A DNA stretch of 64,000 bases, from the NCBI GenBank assembly GCA_029561345.1, contig JAKQJC010000001.1, positions 62,001-126,000 on the forward strand, written 5' to 3'. How positions within the stretch are numbered: the stretch's first letter is position 1; every line of letters starts with the position of its first letter. Positions 35,475 through 44,697 of the stretch are shown here, piece by piece. Under the pieces are notes generated by a model. The model had not been told where the DNA came from, ran no database searches, and worked only from the letters and a program-made list of their open reading frames with translations. Source of the DNA: Chloroflexota bacterium. Lineage in GTDB: Bacteria; Chloroflexota; Anaerolineae; Anaerolineales; Anaerolineaceae. Position numbers and translations under genes: made by a program.

Positions 35475-37409
35475 ATGAAAAAGCTGTTAAAGGCTGTTTG
35501 TTCAGGCCTGGCGGTTTTGGCGATCTTTCTGGCGGCCTGCAATACCGTGCCTTTTCCATCCGGAGTCCCTTCTGCTGTTTCGACCGTTAGCCTGACCTGC
35601 ACCCAGACTCGGCCTCCGGTAAAGCAGACCAGCCTGACACCCACGCATGTCAACATCCAGACCAAACCGGCGCAAAAAACGTCCACGCCTGTGCCTTCGG
35701 CAACGCCTGATCTCGGCATTCTCCTTTTTGATGATTTTAATGATCCTTCAAGCGGGTGGTCGGTGTTTGGCGATCAGAAAACCAGCGAATTGGGTTATGC
35801 CAATGGCGCTTTTCACATCACTTTTTATATCTCCAAAGGTTTTGATGCTTCGTGGTCGCTGGCGCAGTACGATAATTTCACGGCTGAGACGGTTTTCAAT
35901 GTGCCTGCGAGAATGGATGTGGGAGCAGGTCTGACCATCCGCGCCACGCAGAACAACTGGTACGTGATCTTCCTATACCCCAATTCACAAGAGTACAGTG
36001 TATCGAAGGTGGTCGCTGGAAAAGACACCACCCTGATTGAACGCCGGAAATCGGAAGCTGTGCAATCCGAAATCCGCGAAGGCAGAGCCTATCAGCAATT
36101 GGCGGTCAAAGCCTATGGCGACACTATTGAAATATGGACCGGCCTGCCGGGTGGAACCTTGCAGAAACTGGATGTCCTTCACGATTCAGACTTAATAAAG
36201 GGACACGTGGGCGTGTTGGGGACGCCGCCTCAAACCAGCCTGAGCGCACCCGTTGAAATCCAATTCGAATGGATCCGAATATCGGTTGACAAGCCAGAGG
36301 AGACAGCGGCCGCGACCCCGAAGCCTACCAAATCCCCCGAAGCAAAGCCTGTTTCAGGAAAAATGACCTGGAGCCAGTCGAATGAGGATGCTTTTGGCGA
36401 CCCCACCAATGAGAGCGTTTTTGCCCTGGGCGTGTTCAAGGAAGTGCTTTACGCCGGTACACGAAATTCAGTCAAAGGAGCACAGATTTGGCGGCTGGAA
36501 AATGAGAACTGGACACAGGTGATGAAGGACGGATTTGGCAGCACCGGGGTTTATTCCATTGATCACCTTGAGCCGTTCAAGGGCTGGCTGTATGCCAGCA
36601 CATGGAATCAGACGTCTGAAACGGAAACCAACGGCGCACAAATCTGGCGTACCGAAGATGGGGAGCACTGGTCTGCGGTGGTGACGGACGGATTTGAAAA
36701 TCCTAAAAATTCTGAAATTATATTGATAGCCTGGCAGGACAGGCTTTTTGCAGGAACATGGAATTTTGACTTGAAAAATGCGGAAATTTGGGTGAGTTCA
36801 TCGGGAGATGCAGGCTCCTGGACGCGGGTGGTGGCAGGCGGCCTGGGCGAGGAAAACAACGCCGGTGTGATAAGCATGGGGATTCATGATGGCAGGTTAT
36901 ATGCGGGTATTGCCAACCGGGAGGGGGGGCGGATCTGGCGTACGGCGAATGGCTCTCAATGGGAAAAAGTGGCTACCGGCGGATTGGGAGATTCAGCCAA
37001 TCACGCGGTCTCTGCGCTGGAAGCCTTCAACGGATATCTCTATGCCCTGGTGGAGACCTCATGGGATAACCCGCGCGCTCAGGTGTGGCGCTGCAGCCGC
37101 TGTGACGGCAGTGATTGGGAAATGATCAAGGAGGGCGGTTTCCATTACCCGGATACCTGGCGCAAAGTGGGCGCGGAGGTATTGGCGGGGTACCTTTATA
37201 TCGTGCCGGGAAATCAGGACCGCGGACTGGAAATCTGGCGCACGGCCGACGGCCAAAAGTGGGAAGAGATCAGTTATGATGGTTTTGGTGACAAAAACAA
37301 CCGGTATTCATATTTTGACAATGCCATCGCGGTATTTCAGGGGCGTCTGTTTATTGCGACGGATAACCCGGTGAGCGGCGGCGAGGTTTGGGAGGGTAAA
37401 TTCGAATAG
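35475..37409 (+). CDS. Lipoprotein with LamG-like domain and C-terminal propeller repeats
   Basis: 644 residues. Lipobox LAAC with Cys22, then a Thr/Pro linker (25-75), a concanavalin/LamG-like sandwich (about 80-275; DDFNDPSSGWSV, VGAGLTIRATQNNWYVIFLY), a second Pro/Lys linker (about 280-300), and about six repeats with the pattern G-x-IWR-T-x-DG-x-x-W (NGAQIWRTEDGEHW, GGRIWRTANGSQW, GLEIWRTADGQKW), which suggest a beta-propeller. Predicted anchored outside the cytoplasmic membrane, perhaps binding carbohydrate. No enzyme motif recognised. It has no close operon partner. Confidence 0.85.
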   Translation: MKKLLKAVCSGLAVLAIFLAACNTVPFPSGVPSAVSTVSLTCTQTRPPVKQTSLTPTHVNIQTKPAQKTSTPVPSATPDLGILLFDDFNDPSSGWSVFGDQKTSELGYANGAFHITFYISKGFDASWSLAQYDNFTAETVFNVPARMDVGAGLTIRATQNNWYVIFLYPNSQEYSVSKVVAGKDTTLIERRKSEAVQSEIREGRAYQQLAVKAYGDTIEIWTGLPGGTLQKLDVLHDSDLIKGHVGVLGTPPQTSLSAPVEIQFEWIRISVDKPEETAAATPKPTKSPEAKPVSGKMTWSQSNEDAFGDPTNESVFALGVFKEVLYAGTRNSVKGAQIWRLENENWTQVMKDGFGSTGVYSIDHLEPFKGWLYASTWNQTSETETNGAQIWRTEDGEHWSAVVTDGFENPKNSEIILIAWQDRLFAGTWNFDLKNAEIWVSSSGDAGSWTRVVAGGLGEENNAGVISMGIHDGRLYAGIANREGGRIWRTANGSQWEKVATGGLGDSANHAVSALEAFNGYLYALVETSWDNPRAQVWRCSRCDGSDWEMIKEGGFHYPDTWRKVGAEVLAGYLYIVPGNQDRGLEIWRTADGQKWEEISYDGFGDKNNRYSYFDNAIAVFQGRLFIATDNPVSGGEVWEGKFE

Positions 37410-37440
37410 AACTTGCCCGGCACATTGCGTCCCTGTCACT

Positions 37441-37469
37441 TTGCTAAAACAATGGAATTAGGGTATACT
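37441..37469 (+). promoter_or_regulatory. Sigma-70-type promoter of eno
   Basis: TTGCTA, a 17-base spacer and TATACT, with the start codon 37 bases beyond the -10. Confidence 0.65.
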
Positions 37470-37491
37470 CTAAAAATCATTTTTTTACTGA

Positions 37492-38796
<1,305 letters not shown>

Positions 38797-38811
38797 ACCC
38801 GCTGAAAGCTG

Positions 38812-38850
38812 CAGCCCCGGGCCATTACTGTCCGGGGCTGTTTTTATTTT
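38812..38850 (+). terminator. Intrinsic terminator after eno
   Basis: CAGCCCCGG/CCGGGGCTG stem, 11-base loop, then TTTTTATTTTT. It overlaps the 3' end of the convergent hydrolase gene. Confidence 0.88.
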
Positions 38851-40109
38851 TGGGATGCTTGTTCATGGAGAAGACGTTGTACCGCTTCCACCACCAGGGC
38901 TTCCACCCTGGGGTAAGCCGGATTGGACGGCTGGGTGAAATGATGCACGGCGGAGAGCTCAACAAACTGCGGCGGAGAGGAAAATTCGCGGATCAATGCG
39001 CGGGTCCAGGCAGGCTGCACCACCTCATCCTTTGTACCCTGAACCACGAGGGTGGGCAGGTTGAGGCGGCGGGCGCGGAGGCGGGCGGCCCTGCCAAGGC
39101 GGCGGAGCTGCTCGAGAGTAATGAGAGGCATTTGAAAGGCGCGCAGTTCAGCCACCGCGGCAGCGTCTTCAGGGGAGAAATTCGGCAGCAGCAGGCGCAA
39201 AGCGGATTGGGTTTGAGGATCGTGGAGGTTCAGAAAACGAAACGGCGGCACGCAGACGGGCAGGAAAAGGCGGGCTGCCTCAATCAGAGCGGTGAGCCAG
39301 GGCGGCTCAGGCCAGGAAAAAGGTGCCAGCAAGATCAGCGCGTCGGGCGGGGTTTTGGCAGCCGCAACCAGGGAGACGGCCCCGCCCATTGAAAAGCCCA
39401 CCAAAAAGATGGGTTGGCAGCCGTCCTTCCTCAGAGCCGTGATTTCGTCTTCCACAGCTGTCACCCATTCACCGGCGCGGCGGTCGAACAGGGTAGGAAG
39501 GTCGGTTCCAAAGCCAGGCAGAAGCAGGCCGCGCGCGCGCAAGCCCAGTTTGTTGAGCGTGAGGCCAAGCGCGCGCATTTCCTGTGGGCTGCCGGGGAAG
39601 CCGTGCACCAGGATGGCTGCGCCGCGGCTGCCGGAAAAATCAAAGGGCTGGCATTCGGGGCTCTGATAATAGGGCAGGGGTGGAATGATGCAGGGGCGGG
39701 GGATGAGGCGCCAGTGGAGGAGATGAAACAAGCAGAGAAAGAAACCCTGCATCAGCAGTCCCAGTGCGGCGCCATTAACCAGGGGCATGCCAGGAACAAG
39801 AAACCACAGCAGCGCACCAGTGACCGCTGTGGCCAGGCCCCAGAAGCTGTTTTTTTGCAGCCGTCGGCCGAGAGATTGGGCGGCTTTGGCCTGGCGCGAA
39901 GGCGAGGCTGGCAGGTGGCGGCATTGGCTGGCGCTGCGGATGCCGGAAATGGCGGCCAGAGCTGAAACGAGCCCCGCGGCCAGAGAGAGCCAGCCGAAGG
40001 CCATCCAGAAAGGGTCTGGATGGGGAATGAGCACCAGACCGGCTAAAATGGAAAGGCTGCTCCAGAGGAGCAGCCGGCGTAAAATCATGAGGCGGTAATC
40101 CCAGATCAT
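38844..40109 (-). CDS. Membrane-anchored alpha/beta hydrolase
   Basis: 421 residues. About four N-terminal hydrophobic segments (10-52, 88-125) precede an alpha/beta hydrolase domain (about 160-415). Oxyanion motif ILVHGFPGSP, nucleophile elbow GFSMGG, late Asp (VQGTKDEVV) and His (AVHHFTQ). It resembles carboxylesterase/monoacylglycerol-lipase types, probably acting on lipid-like esters at the membrane. It starts six bases after the SDR gene; the exact Met (40109 or 40088) is uncertain. Last gene of the redoxin-SDR-hydrolase run. Confidence 0.87.
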   Translation of the reverse strand: MIWDYRLMILRRLLLWSSLSILAGLVLIPHPDPFWMAFGWLSLAAGLVSALAAISGIRSASQCRHLPASPSRQAKAAQSLGRRLQKNSFWGLATAVTGALLWFLVPGMPLVNGAALGLLMQGFFLCLFHLLHWRLIPRPCIIPPLPYYQSPECQPFDFSGSRGAAILVHGFPGSPQEMRALGLTLNKLGLRARGLLLPGFGTDLPTLFDRRAGEWVTAVEDEITALRKDGCQPIFLVGFSMGGAVSLVAAAKTPPDALILLAPFSWPEPPWLTALIEAARLFLPVCVPPFRFLNLHDPQTQSALRLLLPNFSPEDAAAVAELRAFQMPLITLEQLRRLGRAARLRARRLNLPTLVVQGTKDEVVQPAWTRALIREFSSPPQFVELSAVHHFTQPSNPAYPRVEALVVEAVQRLLHEQASQK

Positions 40110-40115
40110 GGCATG

Positions 40116-40790
40116 TCAATCAGATTCCAGAACACTAAAAAGGTCTTTCCAATTATTTGGGCCTGGTTCATCCATTTGCACCACCTCGAAAGTGGCATTG
40201 TAGGCCTCCGGGAAATTAAGGGCTTGAAGACATATTTCAGCCACATCTTCACGGGAAATGACGCCAGAAATGTGATCACCCTGGGCGAACTGGATACGAA
40301 ACACGCCGCCGGGATCATCCCGCAAACCGCCAGGACGGATGATGGTATAGGCCAGGCCGCTGGAACGCAGGGCATCTTCGCCGCGCAGCTTCCATTCAAG
40401 CACATTGCCAAAATTGTTCAGGGGGTTGTTTTCTGCGCGGGTGACCGCAAGAGATGAAACCAGAATGAAGTGTTCCACCTGGGCTGCCAGGGCGGCCATG
40501 GTCAGGTTGAGCACCCCTTCGTAATCCACATGCTGCGGGCTGTTATTGCCGAAGGGCATGCGGGAACCGGTGGCGCAGATGACCACGCGGATATCCTCGA
40601 AAGCATCCGGCAGGGTATCGGCTTCGCGAATGTCACCGATATGTAACTCTACCTCGCTGTCAAATAAATCTTCGGCGTGATTCTTATCACGCACCAGACA
40701 TCTGGGCGCCTGGTCTCGGGCGATGAGCTTTCGAACAACATGCTGACCTATGCCGCCTGTTGCCCCCACCACCAATATATCACTTCTCAT
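40116..40790 (-). CDS. Atypical SDR NAD(P)-binding protein (SDR_a5/YwnB type)
   Basis: 224 residues. N-terminal Rossmann motif VVGATGGIGQHVVRKL, then LHIGDIREADTL and VVICATGSRMPFG. The catalytic Tyr-x3-Lys of classical SDRs is not obvious. It matches the NmrA-like/SDR_a5 group of NAD(P)-binding proteins, which act as reductases or redox sensors. GAGGAG precedes the ATG. It lies 36 bases after the UGA-containing redoxin gene and six before the hydrolase gene. Confidence 0.88.
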   Translation of the reverse strand: MRSDILVVGATGGIGQHVVRKLIARDQAPRCLVRDKNHAEDLFDSEVELHIGDIREADTLPDAFEDIRVVICATGSRMPFGNNSPQHVDYEGVLNLTMAALAAQVEHFILVSSLAVTRAENNPLNNFGNVLEWKLRGEDALRSSGLAYTIIRPGGLRDDPGGVFRIQFAQGDHISGVISREDVAEICLQALNFPEAYNATFEVVQMDEPGPNNWKDLFSVLESD

Positions 40791-40826
40791 TTCTCCTCTT
40801 TCTGTAGGTTCCCATCTGTGAGATGT

Positions 40827-41300
40827 TCAGGAAGCCGTCTTTATCCGGTCAAGGGCCTCAAAAAGTTCACTGTTTTCTGGAATATCACTCATTGAGCTGC
40901 CGTAATGCGTGTAGCGAATCATTCCTTTTTGATCTACAATAATCACAGCGGGCATGCGTCCGAGTTTCCACCACACCACTTCCTGATGAAAAGCATCAGC
41001 CACCTTGTTGCCGATATCCGACAGGCCGGTGAAGGGCATTTGCTCTGTTTCCCAATAGCGGCGAAAAGCATTGGGGCCATCCGGTCCGATGATGGCAACC
41101 TTTGCCCCGCGCGTTTCAAATTCTGCTGCGTCCTGGCGCAACTGCGCCATGTGCCGGCGGCAGAATGGTCAGGCAAACCCGCGGTTAAAGACAAGCACGA
41201 CCGGGCCGGTTGAAGTTAAATCGGCGAGGGTGACAATACGGCCGGTTGTGTCGGTCAGGGAAAATGGGGCAGCAGGTGTCGAAGGTGTGTGTGTACTCAT
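40827..41300 (-). CDS. Redoxin/Prx-like protein, probable selenoprotein (UGA at codon 44)
   Basis: Read through an in-frame UGA (41169-41171), the frame gives a complete 157-residue peroxiredoxin-like thioredoxin fold. Start MSTHTPSTPAAPFSLTDTTG, core PVVLVFNRGFA-U-PFCRRHMAQL, then VAIIGPD, GRMPAVIIVD and a normal C terminus. The UGA sits exactly where this family has its first active-site Cys, giving UPFC in place of CPFC. Homology is good on both sides of the UGA, and hairpins follow at SECIS distance. A conventional caller would start at 41150 and lose the active site. Alternatives: a Cys-codon nonsense mutation or a sequencing error. First gene of an operon with an SDR and a hydrolase. 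Confidence 0.8.
41142..41163 (-). promoter_or_regulatory. Candidate bacterial SECIS element
   Basis: Five bases after the UGA, CTGC-C-GCC pairs with GGC-GCAG (one bulged C) around the loop GGCACAT, placing G at the first two loop positions. A competing hairpin, TGGCGC-AGTT-GCGCCA, lies at 41134-41149 and would also place a G early in the loop. Either spacing is compatible with bacterial SECIS elements. Confidence 0.55.
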
Positions 41301-41344
41301 CGTATATGTAACCTTATTATAATAAAAAAATGGGCAAAAAACAC

Positions 41345-41382
41345 AAAAAGCCCGGTCATTTTTAAAAATTCATCGGGCTTTT
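41345..41382 (-). terminator. Intrinsic terminator after the CBS-domain gene
   Basis: AAAAGCCCG/CGGGCTTTT stem with a 19-base, partly self-complementary loop; T5 on the minus strand. It separates the CBS gene from the redoxin operon. Confidence 0.7.
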
Positions 41383-41403
41383 GAGAGATGAGAAGTTCAG
41401 GAA

Positions 41404-41835
41404 TCAGGGCCGGGCCACTTTTTCTTCAAGAGAGCGAATGGTGGCGCGCTGGTGAAAAATGATGCTGGTGACGGCGTCGCCGATGGAAAGAATGCCCAAC
41501 AGGTGGTCGCCCTCCATGACGGGGAGGTAATGGACTTTTTTCTCAGACATGAGGGCCAGAGCTTCTTCGACGGTCTGATCGGGGTGAATGGGGACGAGGG
41601 TGGTGCTCATGACGTCGCGAATGGGGGTTTTTTGGGAAGTTTTACCGAGCAGGACGATTTTGCGCGCGTAGTGCCGTTCGGTGAAAATGCCGAGTAATTT
41701 ATCGTGCTCAACAACCAGCAGGGCTCCAATATCCTTGTCTGCCATGATGCGCAGGCCGTCAAAAACGGTGATATCGGGCGTGACCGTCCATAAATCAAAA
41801 CCTTTTACCTGCAAGATGTGCCGGACAGTATTCAT
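41404..41835 (-). CDS. Two-CBS-domain protein
   Basis: 143 residues made of two CBS repeats (about 8-65 and 75-130; DIGALLVVEHDKLLGIFTER and VHYLPVMEGDHLLGILSIGD). Such stand-alone pairs bind adenosyl nucleotides and sense energy state. A strong AAGGAGG precedes the ATG. No partner is adjacent on the same strand; the S1-domain gene is divergent. Confidence 0.93.
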   Translation of the reverse strand: MNTVRHILQVKGFDLWTVTPDITVFDGLRIMADKDIGALLVVEHDKLLGIFTERHYARKIVLLGKTSQKTPIRDVMSTTLVPIHPDQTVEEALALMSEKKVHYLPVMEGDHLLGILSIGDAVTSIIFHQRATIRSLEEKVARP

Positions 41836-41983
41836 CGGTGACCTCCTTGTGATTTTATGTGAGAGCAGATGGATTTAAAATATATTGTAGCGCGATTGAG
41901 TATCAATTACTATCAGCTTGAGGAAAAATTTGGCCAGTTTTGAATAAAATGAAAATTGGTAGTAAAATTAGTTGTAATAATGT

Positions 41984-42012
41984 TTGACAGTTCAGAGGGT
42001 GGGCGGTATAAT
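41984..42012 (+). promoter_or_regulatory. Perfect-consensus sigma-70 promoter
   Basis: TTGACA, exactly 17 bases, TATAAT, with the S1-protein start 39 bases beyond the -10. Expected to be very strong. Confidence 0.9.
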
Positions 42013-42051
42013 ATCCCTTTGCCTAAAAACTGATATATGGAGAGTTACGCT

Positions 42052-42918
42052 ATGGATTTGAGCGTTGAAGCGGCTGAAAACCGCACAACCGAAACGATTG
42101 AAAATGATGCTTTGAAACCCAAGACCCACTTCAGCGGCAAAGTGCTGAAGGTCGCGGCCGGCGGCGCCCTGGTTGATATTGGCCAGGACAAACCCGGTTT
42201 TCTGCACATCTCGCAGGTGGCGGCCTCTGCCGAAGGCGTTAAGCGGGTGGAGGATATCCTTCAGGTGGGCGCCGTCATTGACGTGTGGGTGCGCCGCGTG
42301 AAGGAGGGCCGGGTTGAACTGACCATGGTTCAGCCTCTGGTCTATGATTGGAAAGACCTCAAGCCTGGCATGACCGTGACCGGCCGTGTCGTCAAGCTGG
42401 AAACCTACGGCGCGTTTGTGGATATTGGCGCGGAACGTCCGGGCCTGATTCACATCAGCGAAATGGCGCATGGTTATGTGCGCACGCCCGCCGACGTGGT
42501 GAAGGAAGGCGATGAGGTTGAAGCGCAGATTCTGGACGTGATCCGCCGCAAGAAGCAGATCAAGCTGAGCATGAAAGCTCTGCAGCCCGAGCCTGTGAAG
42601 GAAGAGCCCGAAATGATGGTTGAAGAAGAAGCTGCTCCGCGCCAGCGCGGCGGCCAGCAGCGGGGTGGTGATCGCGATCGCCGCCGCCGCTCGAACCGCG
42701 GTGATTCAGGCTCGGCCGCCGAAATGGCTGAGGTGATGGCTGAAGTCAATCAGGATCAGGCCGAAGCCGTGCCGACTGCCATGGAAATGGCTTACCGCGA
42801 AGCGATGGCCAAAGCCCGGGAGCACCGCAGCGACAAGGGTTCGCGCCGCAACCGTTCCGTTTCTCAGGAACAGGAAGAAATTATTTCTCGCACCCTGCAA
42901 AACAAGGTGCGCATGTAG
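42052..42918 (+). CDS. S1-domain RNA-binding protein (two S1 motifs)
   Basis: 288 residues from the ATG at 42052, seven bases after GGAGAG; an in-frame Met at 42037 overlaps that ribosome site and is less likely. Two S1 domains, about 24-95 (GALVDIGQDKPGFLHISQV) and about 105-175 (GAFVDIGAERPGLIHISEM), precede a Glu-rich stretch, an Arg/Gly-rich patch (RQRGGQQRGGDRDRRRRSNR) and a charged tail. It probably binds mRNA or ribosomes, like a short ribosomal protein S1. The perfect-consensus promoter implies high expression. Confidence 0.92.
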   Translation: MDLSVEAAENRTTETIENDALKPKTHFSGKVLKVAAGGALVDIGQDKPGFLHISQVAASAEGVKRVEDILQVGAVIDVWVRRVKEGRVELTMVQPLVYDWKDLKPGMTVTGRVVKLETYGAFVDIGAERPGLIHISEMAHGYVRTPADVVKEGDEVEAQILDVIRRKKQIKLSMKALQPEPVKEEPEMMVEEEAAPRQRGGQQRGGDRDRRRRSNRGDSGSAAEMAEVMAEVNQDQAEAVPTAMEMAYREAMAKAREHRSDKGSRRNRSVSQEQEEIISRTLQNKVRM

Positions 42919-42976
42919 TTTCAAAATGCGCGCGAAACAGCCTTCGCTAACGTTCAACCATAAGCGATGAAGTGCC

Positions 42977-43007
42977 CAGGGGAGGGTTAATTAAACACCC
43001 TCCCCTG
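42977..43007 (+). terminator. Hairpin between the S1-protein gene and pyrG
   Basis: CAGGGGAGGG/CCCTCCCCTG stem with 11-base AT-rich loop. The T tract is weak (GTTCGTTT), so termination may be partial. Confidence 0.6.
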
Positions 43008-43044
43008 TTCGTTTAAATACATGGCGTTGTTCTGGAGGAAAAGA

Positions 43045-44685
43045 ATGGCAACCAAATATATCTTTTTTACGGGCGGTGTCGTCAGTTCGGTGGGTAAAGG
43101 CGTCACAGCTGCCGCTGTTGGCCGGCTGCTGAAAGACCTGGGTTTCCAGGTGGCTGTGCAGAAACTGGATCCTTATATCAATGTGGATCCTGGAACGATG
43201 AGTCCTTACCAGCACGGCGAGGTGTTTGTGCTGGATGACGGCGCAGAGACCGACCTGGACCTGGGACATTACGAGCGGTTTATTGATGTACGCCTGAACA
43301 AAGTCTGTAATATCACCACCGGGCAGGTTTATGCCGAAGTGATCGGCAAGGAACGGCGCGGCGATTACCTGGGCGGCACCATTCAAGTGATTCCGCACAT
43401 CACCAATGAGATCAAGCGGCGCATTGCCATGGTGAGCAAAACCACAGGCGCTGAAATTGTGCTGATTGAGGTGGGCGGCACGGTGGGTGATATTGAAAGC
43501 CTGCCTTTCCTGGAAGCCATTCGTCAGGTACGCACCGAGGTTGGGCGCGAGAACACCATGTATGTGCATGTGACCTGGCTGCCTTATATTGGCGCCACGG
43601 GTGAATTGAAGACCAAACCCACTCAGCACTCGGTGCGTGAACTGCGCTCCATCGGCATTTCTCCAGATATGATTGTGGCACGTTCCGATTACCCGGTGGA
43701 TGAATCGCTGCGCGAAAAGATCGCTGTGTTCTGCGATGTGGACAAGCGCGCGGTGGTGCCGATGGTGACCACGCCGGTGCTTTACGAAGTGCCCCTGCTG
43801 GTGCAAAAGGCCGGGGTGGGTGAGTATATTGTTCAGCGGCTGGGCCTGCAGCCCCGCCAGCAGTTGAACTGGCAGGAATGGGAAAACCTGGTGGAGGAGG
43901 TCAAGCGGCCCAAACCGGCGATCAAAGTGGCGCTGGTGGGCAAGTATGTGGAACTGCACGACGCTTATATCAGTGTGCGCGAAGCCCTCAAACATGCTGC
44001 TCTGCATGCCGGGGTGGAGCTGGAGTTGAGCTGGGTGCATTCCGCTGAGCTGGAAAAAGGCCGCGGGCTGGACGAATTGAAGCATGTGGACGGCATTATT
44101 GTGCCGGGGGGGTTTGGCAGCCGCGGCATTGAAGGCAAGATTATGGCGGCGCGCACGGCGCGCACGGAAAAAATTCCTTACCTGGGGCTGTGCCTGGGCA
44201 TGCAGTTGATGGTGGTCGATTTTGCCCGCGCGGTTCTGGGCGATGAGAGCGCCAACTCCACTGAATTTGACCGGGCTACCGGCAACCCGGTGATTGACCT
44301 GATGCCCGAACAGAACGCCATCACGGATATGGGCGGAACCATGCGTTTGGGGCTTTACCCCTGCAAATTGCAGCCTGGCACCATTGCCGCGAAGGCCTAT
44401 GGCGAAGACCTGGTGCAGGAGCGCCACCGCCACCGTTTTGAGTTCAACAACACCTATCGCAAGCAGTTTGAAGACCTGGGTATGCGCTTCTCGGGTCTTT
44501 CACCTGACGGCCGCCTGGTGGAAATCGCTGAACTATCTGATCATCCCTTTATGGTTGGCACGCAGTTCCACCCTGAATTTCTCTCACGGCCCAACCGTCC
44601 GCATCCCATTTTCCAGGCCTATATCAATGCCGTCTGCGAACGCGCTGGCGTGGAATATCACAAACCGAAAGCAGCAAAGAAATAA
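43045..44685 (+). CDS. pyrG: CTP synthase
   Basis: 546 residues from the ATG at 43045, just after GGAGG; the upstream in-frame Met at 43021 lies before the ribosome site. N-terminal synthetase domain (KYIFFTGGVVSSVGKG, LDPYINVDPGTMSPYQHGEV) and C-terminal class I glutamine amidotransferase domain with catalytic Cys near 383 (GLCLGMQ) and a His/Glu pair (GTQFHPEF). It makes CTP from UTP, ATP and glutamine. The UbiD-type gene starts 12 bases later. Confidence 0.98.
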   Translation: MATKYIFFTGGVVSSVGKGVTAAAVGRLLKDLGFQVAVQKLDPYINVDPGTMSPYQHGEVFVLDDGAETDLDLGHYERFIDVRLNKVCNITTGQVYAEVIGKERRGDYLGGTIQVIPHITNEIKRRIAMVSKTTGAEIVLIEVGGTVGDIESLPFLEAIRQVRTEVGRENTMYVHVTWLPYIGATGELKTKPTQHSVRELRSIGISPDMIVARSDYPVDESLREKIAVFCDVDKRAVVPMVTTPVLYEVPLLVQKAGVGEYIVQRLGLQPRQQLNWQEWENLVEEVKRPKPAIKVALVGKYVELHDAYISVREALKHAALHAGVELELSWVHSAELEKGRGLDELKHVDGIIVPGGFGSRGIEGKIMAARTARTEKIPYLGLCLGMQLMVVDFARAVLGDESANSTEFDRATGNPVIDLMPEQNAITDMGGTMRLGLYPCKLQPGTIAAKAYGEDLVQERHRHRFEFNNTYRKQFEDLGMRFSGLSPDGRLVEIAELSDHPFMVGTQFHPEFLSRPNRPHPIFQAYINAVCERAGVEYHKPKAAKK

Positions 44686-44697
44686 GCGGGTGCGCCT

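Noticed and set aside
41316-41321. TATAAT upstream of the redoxin start as its promoter -10
   Set aside because: It lies only 15 bases before the ATG and its transcript would start after the AAGG ribosome-like site; too ambiguous to call.
42991-44433. Long minus-strand frame (480 codons) opposite pyrG
   Set aside because: Antisense to an unmistakable CTP synthase; His/Gln-rich composition typical of shadow frames.
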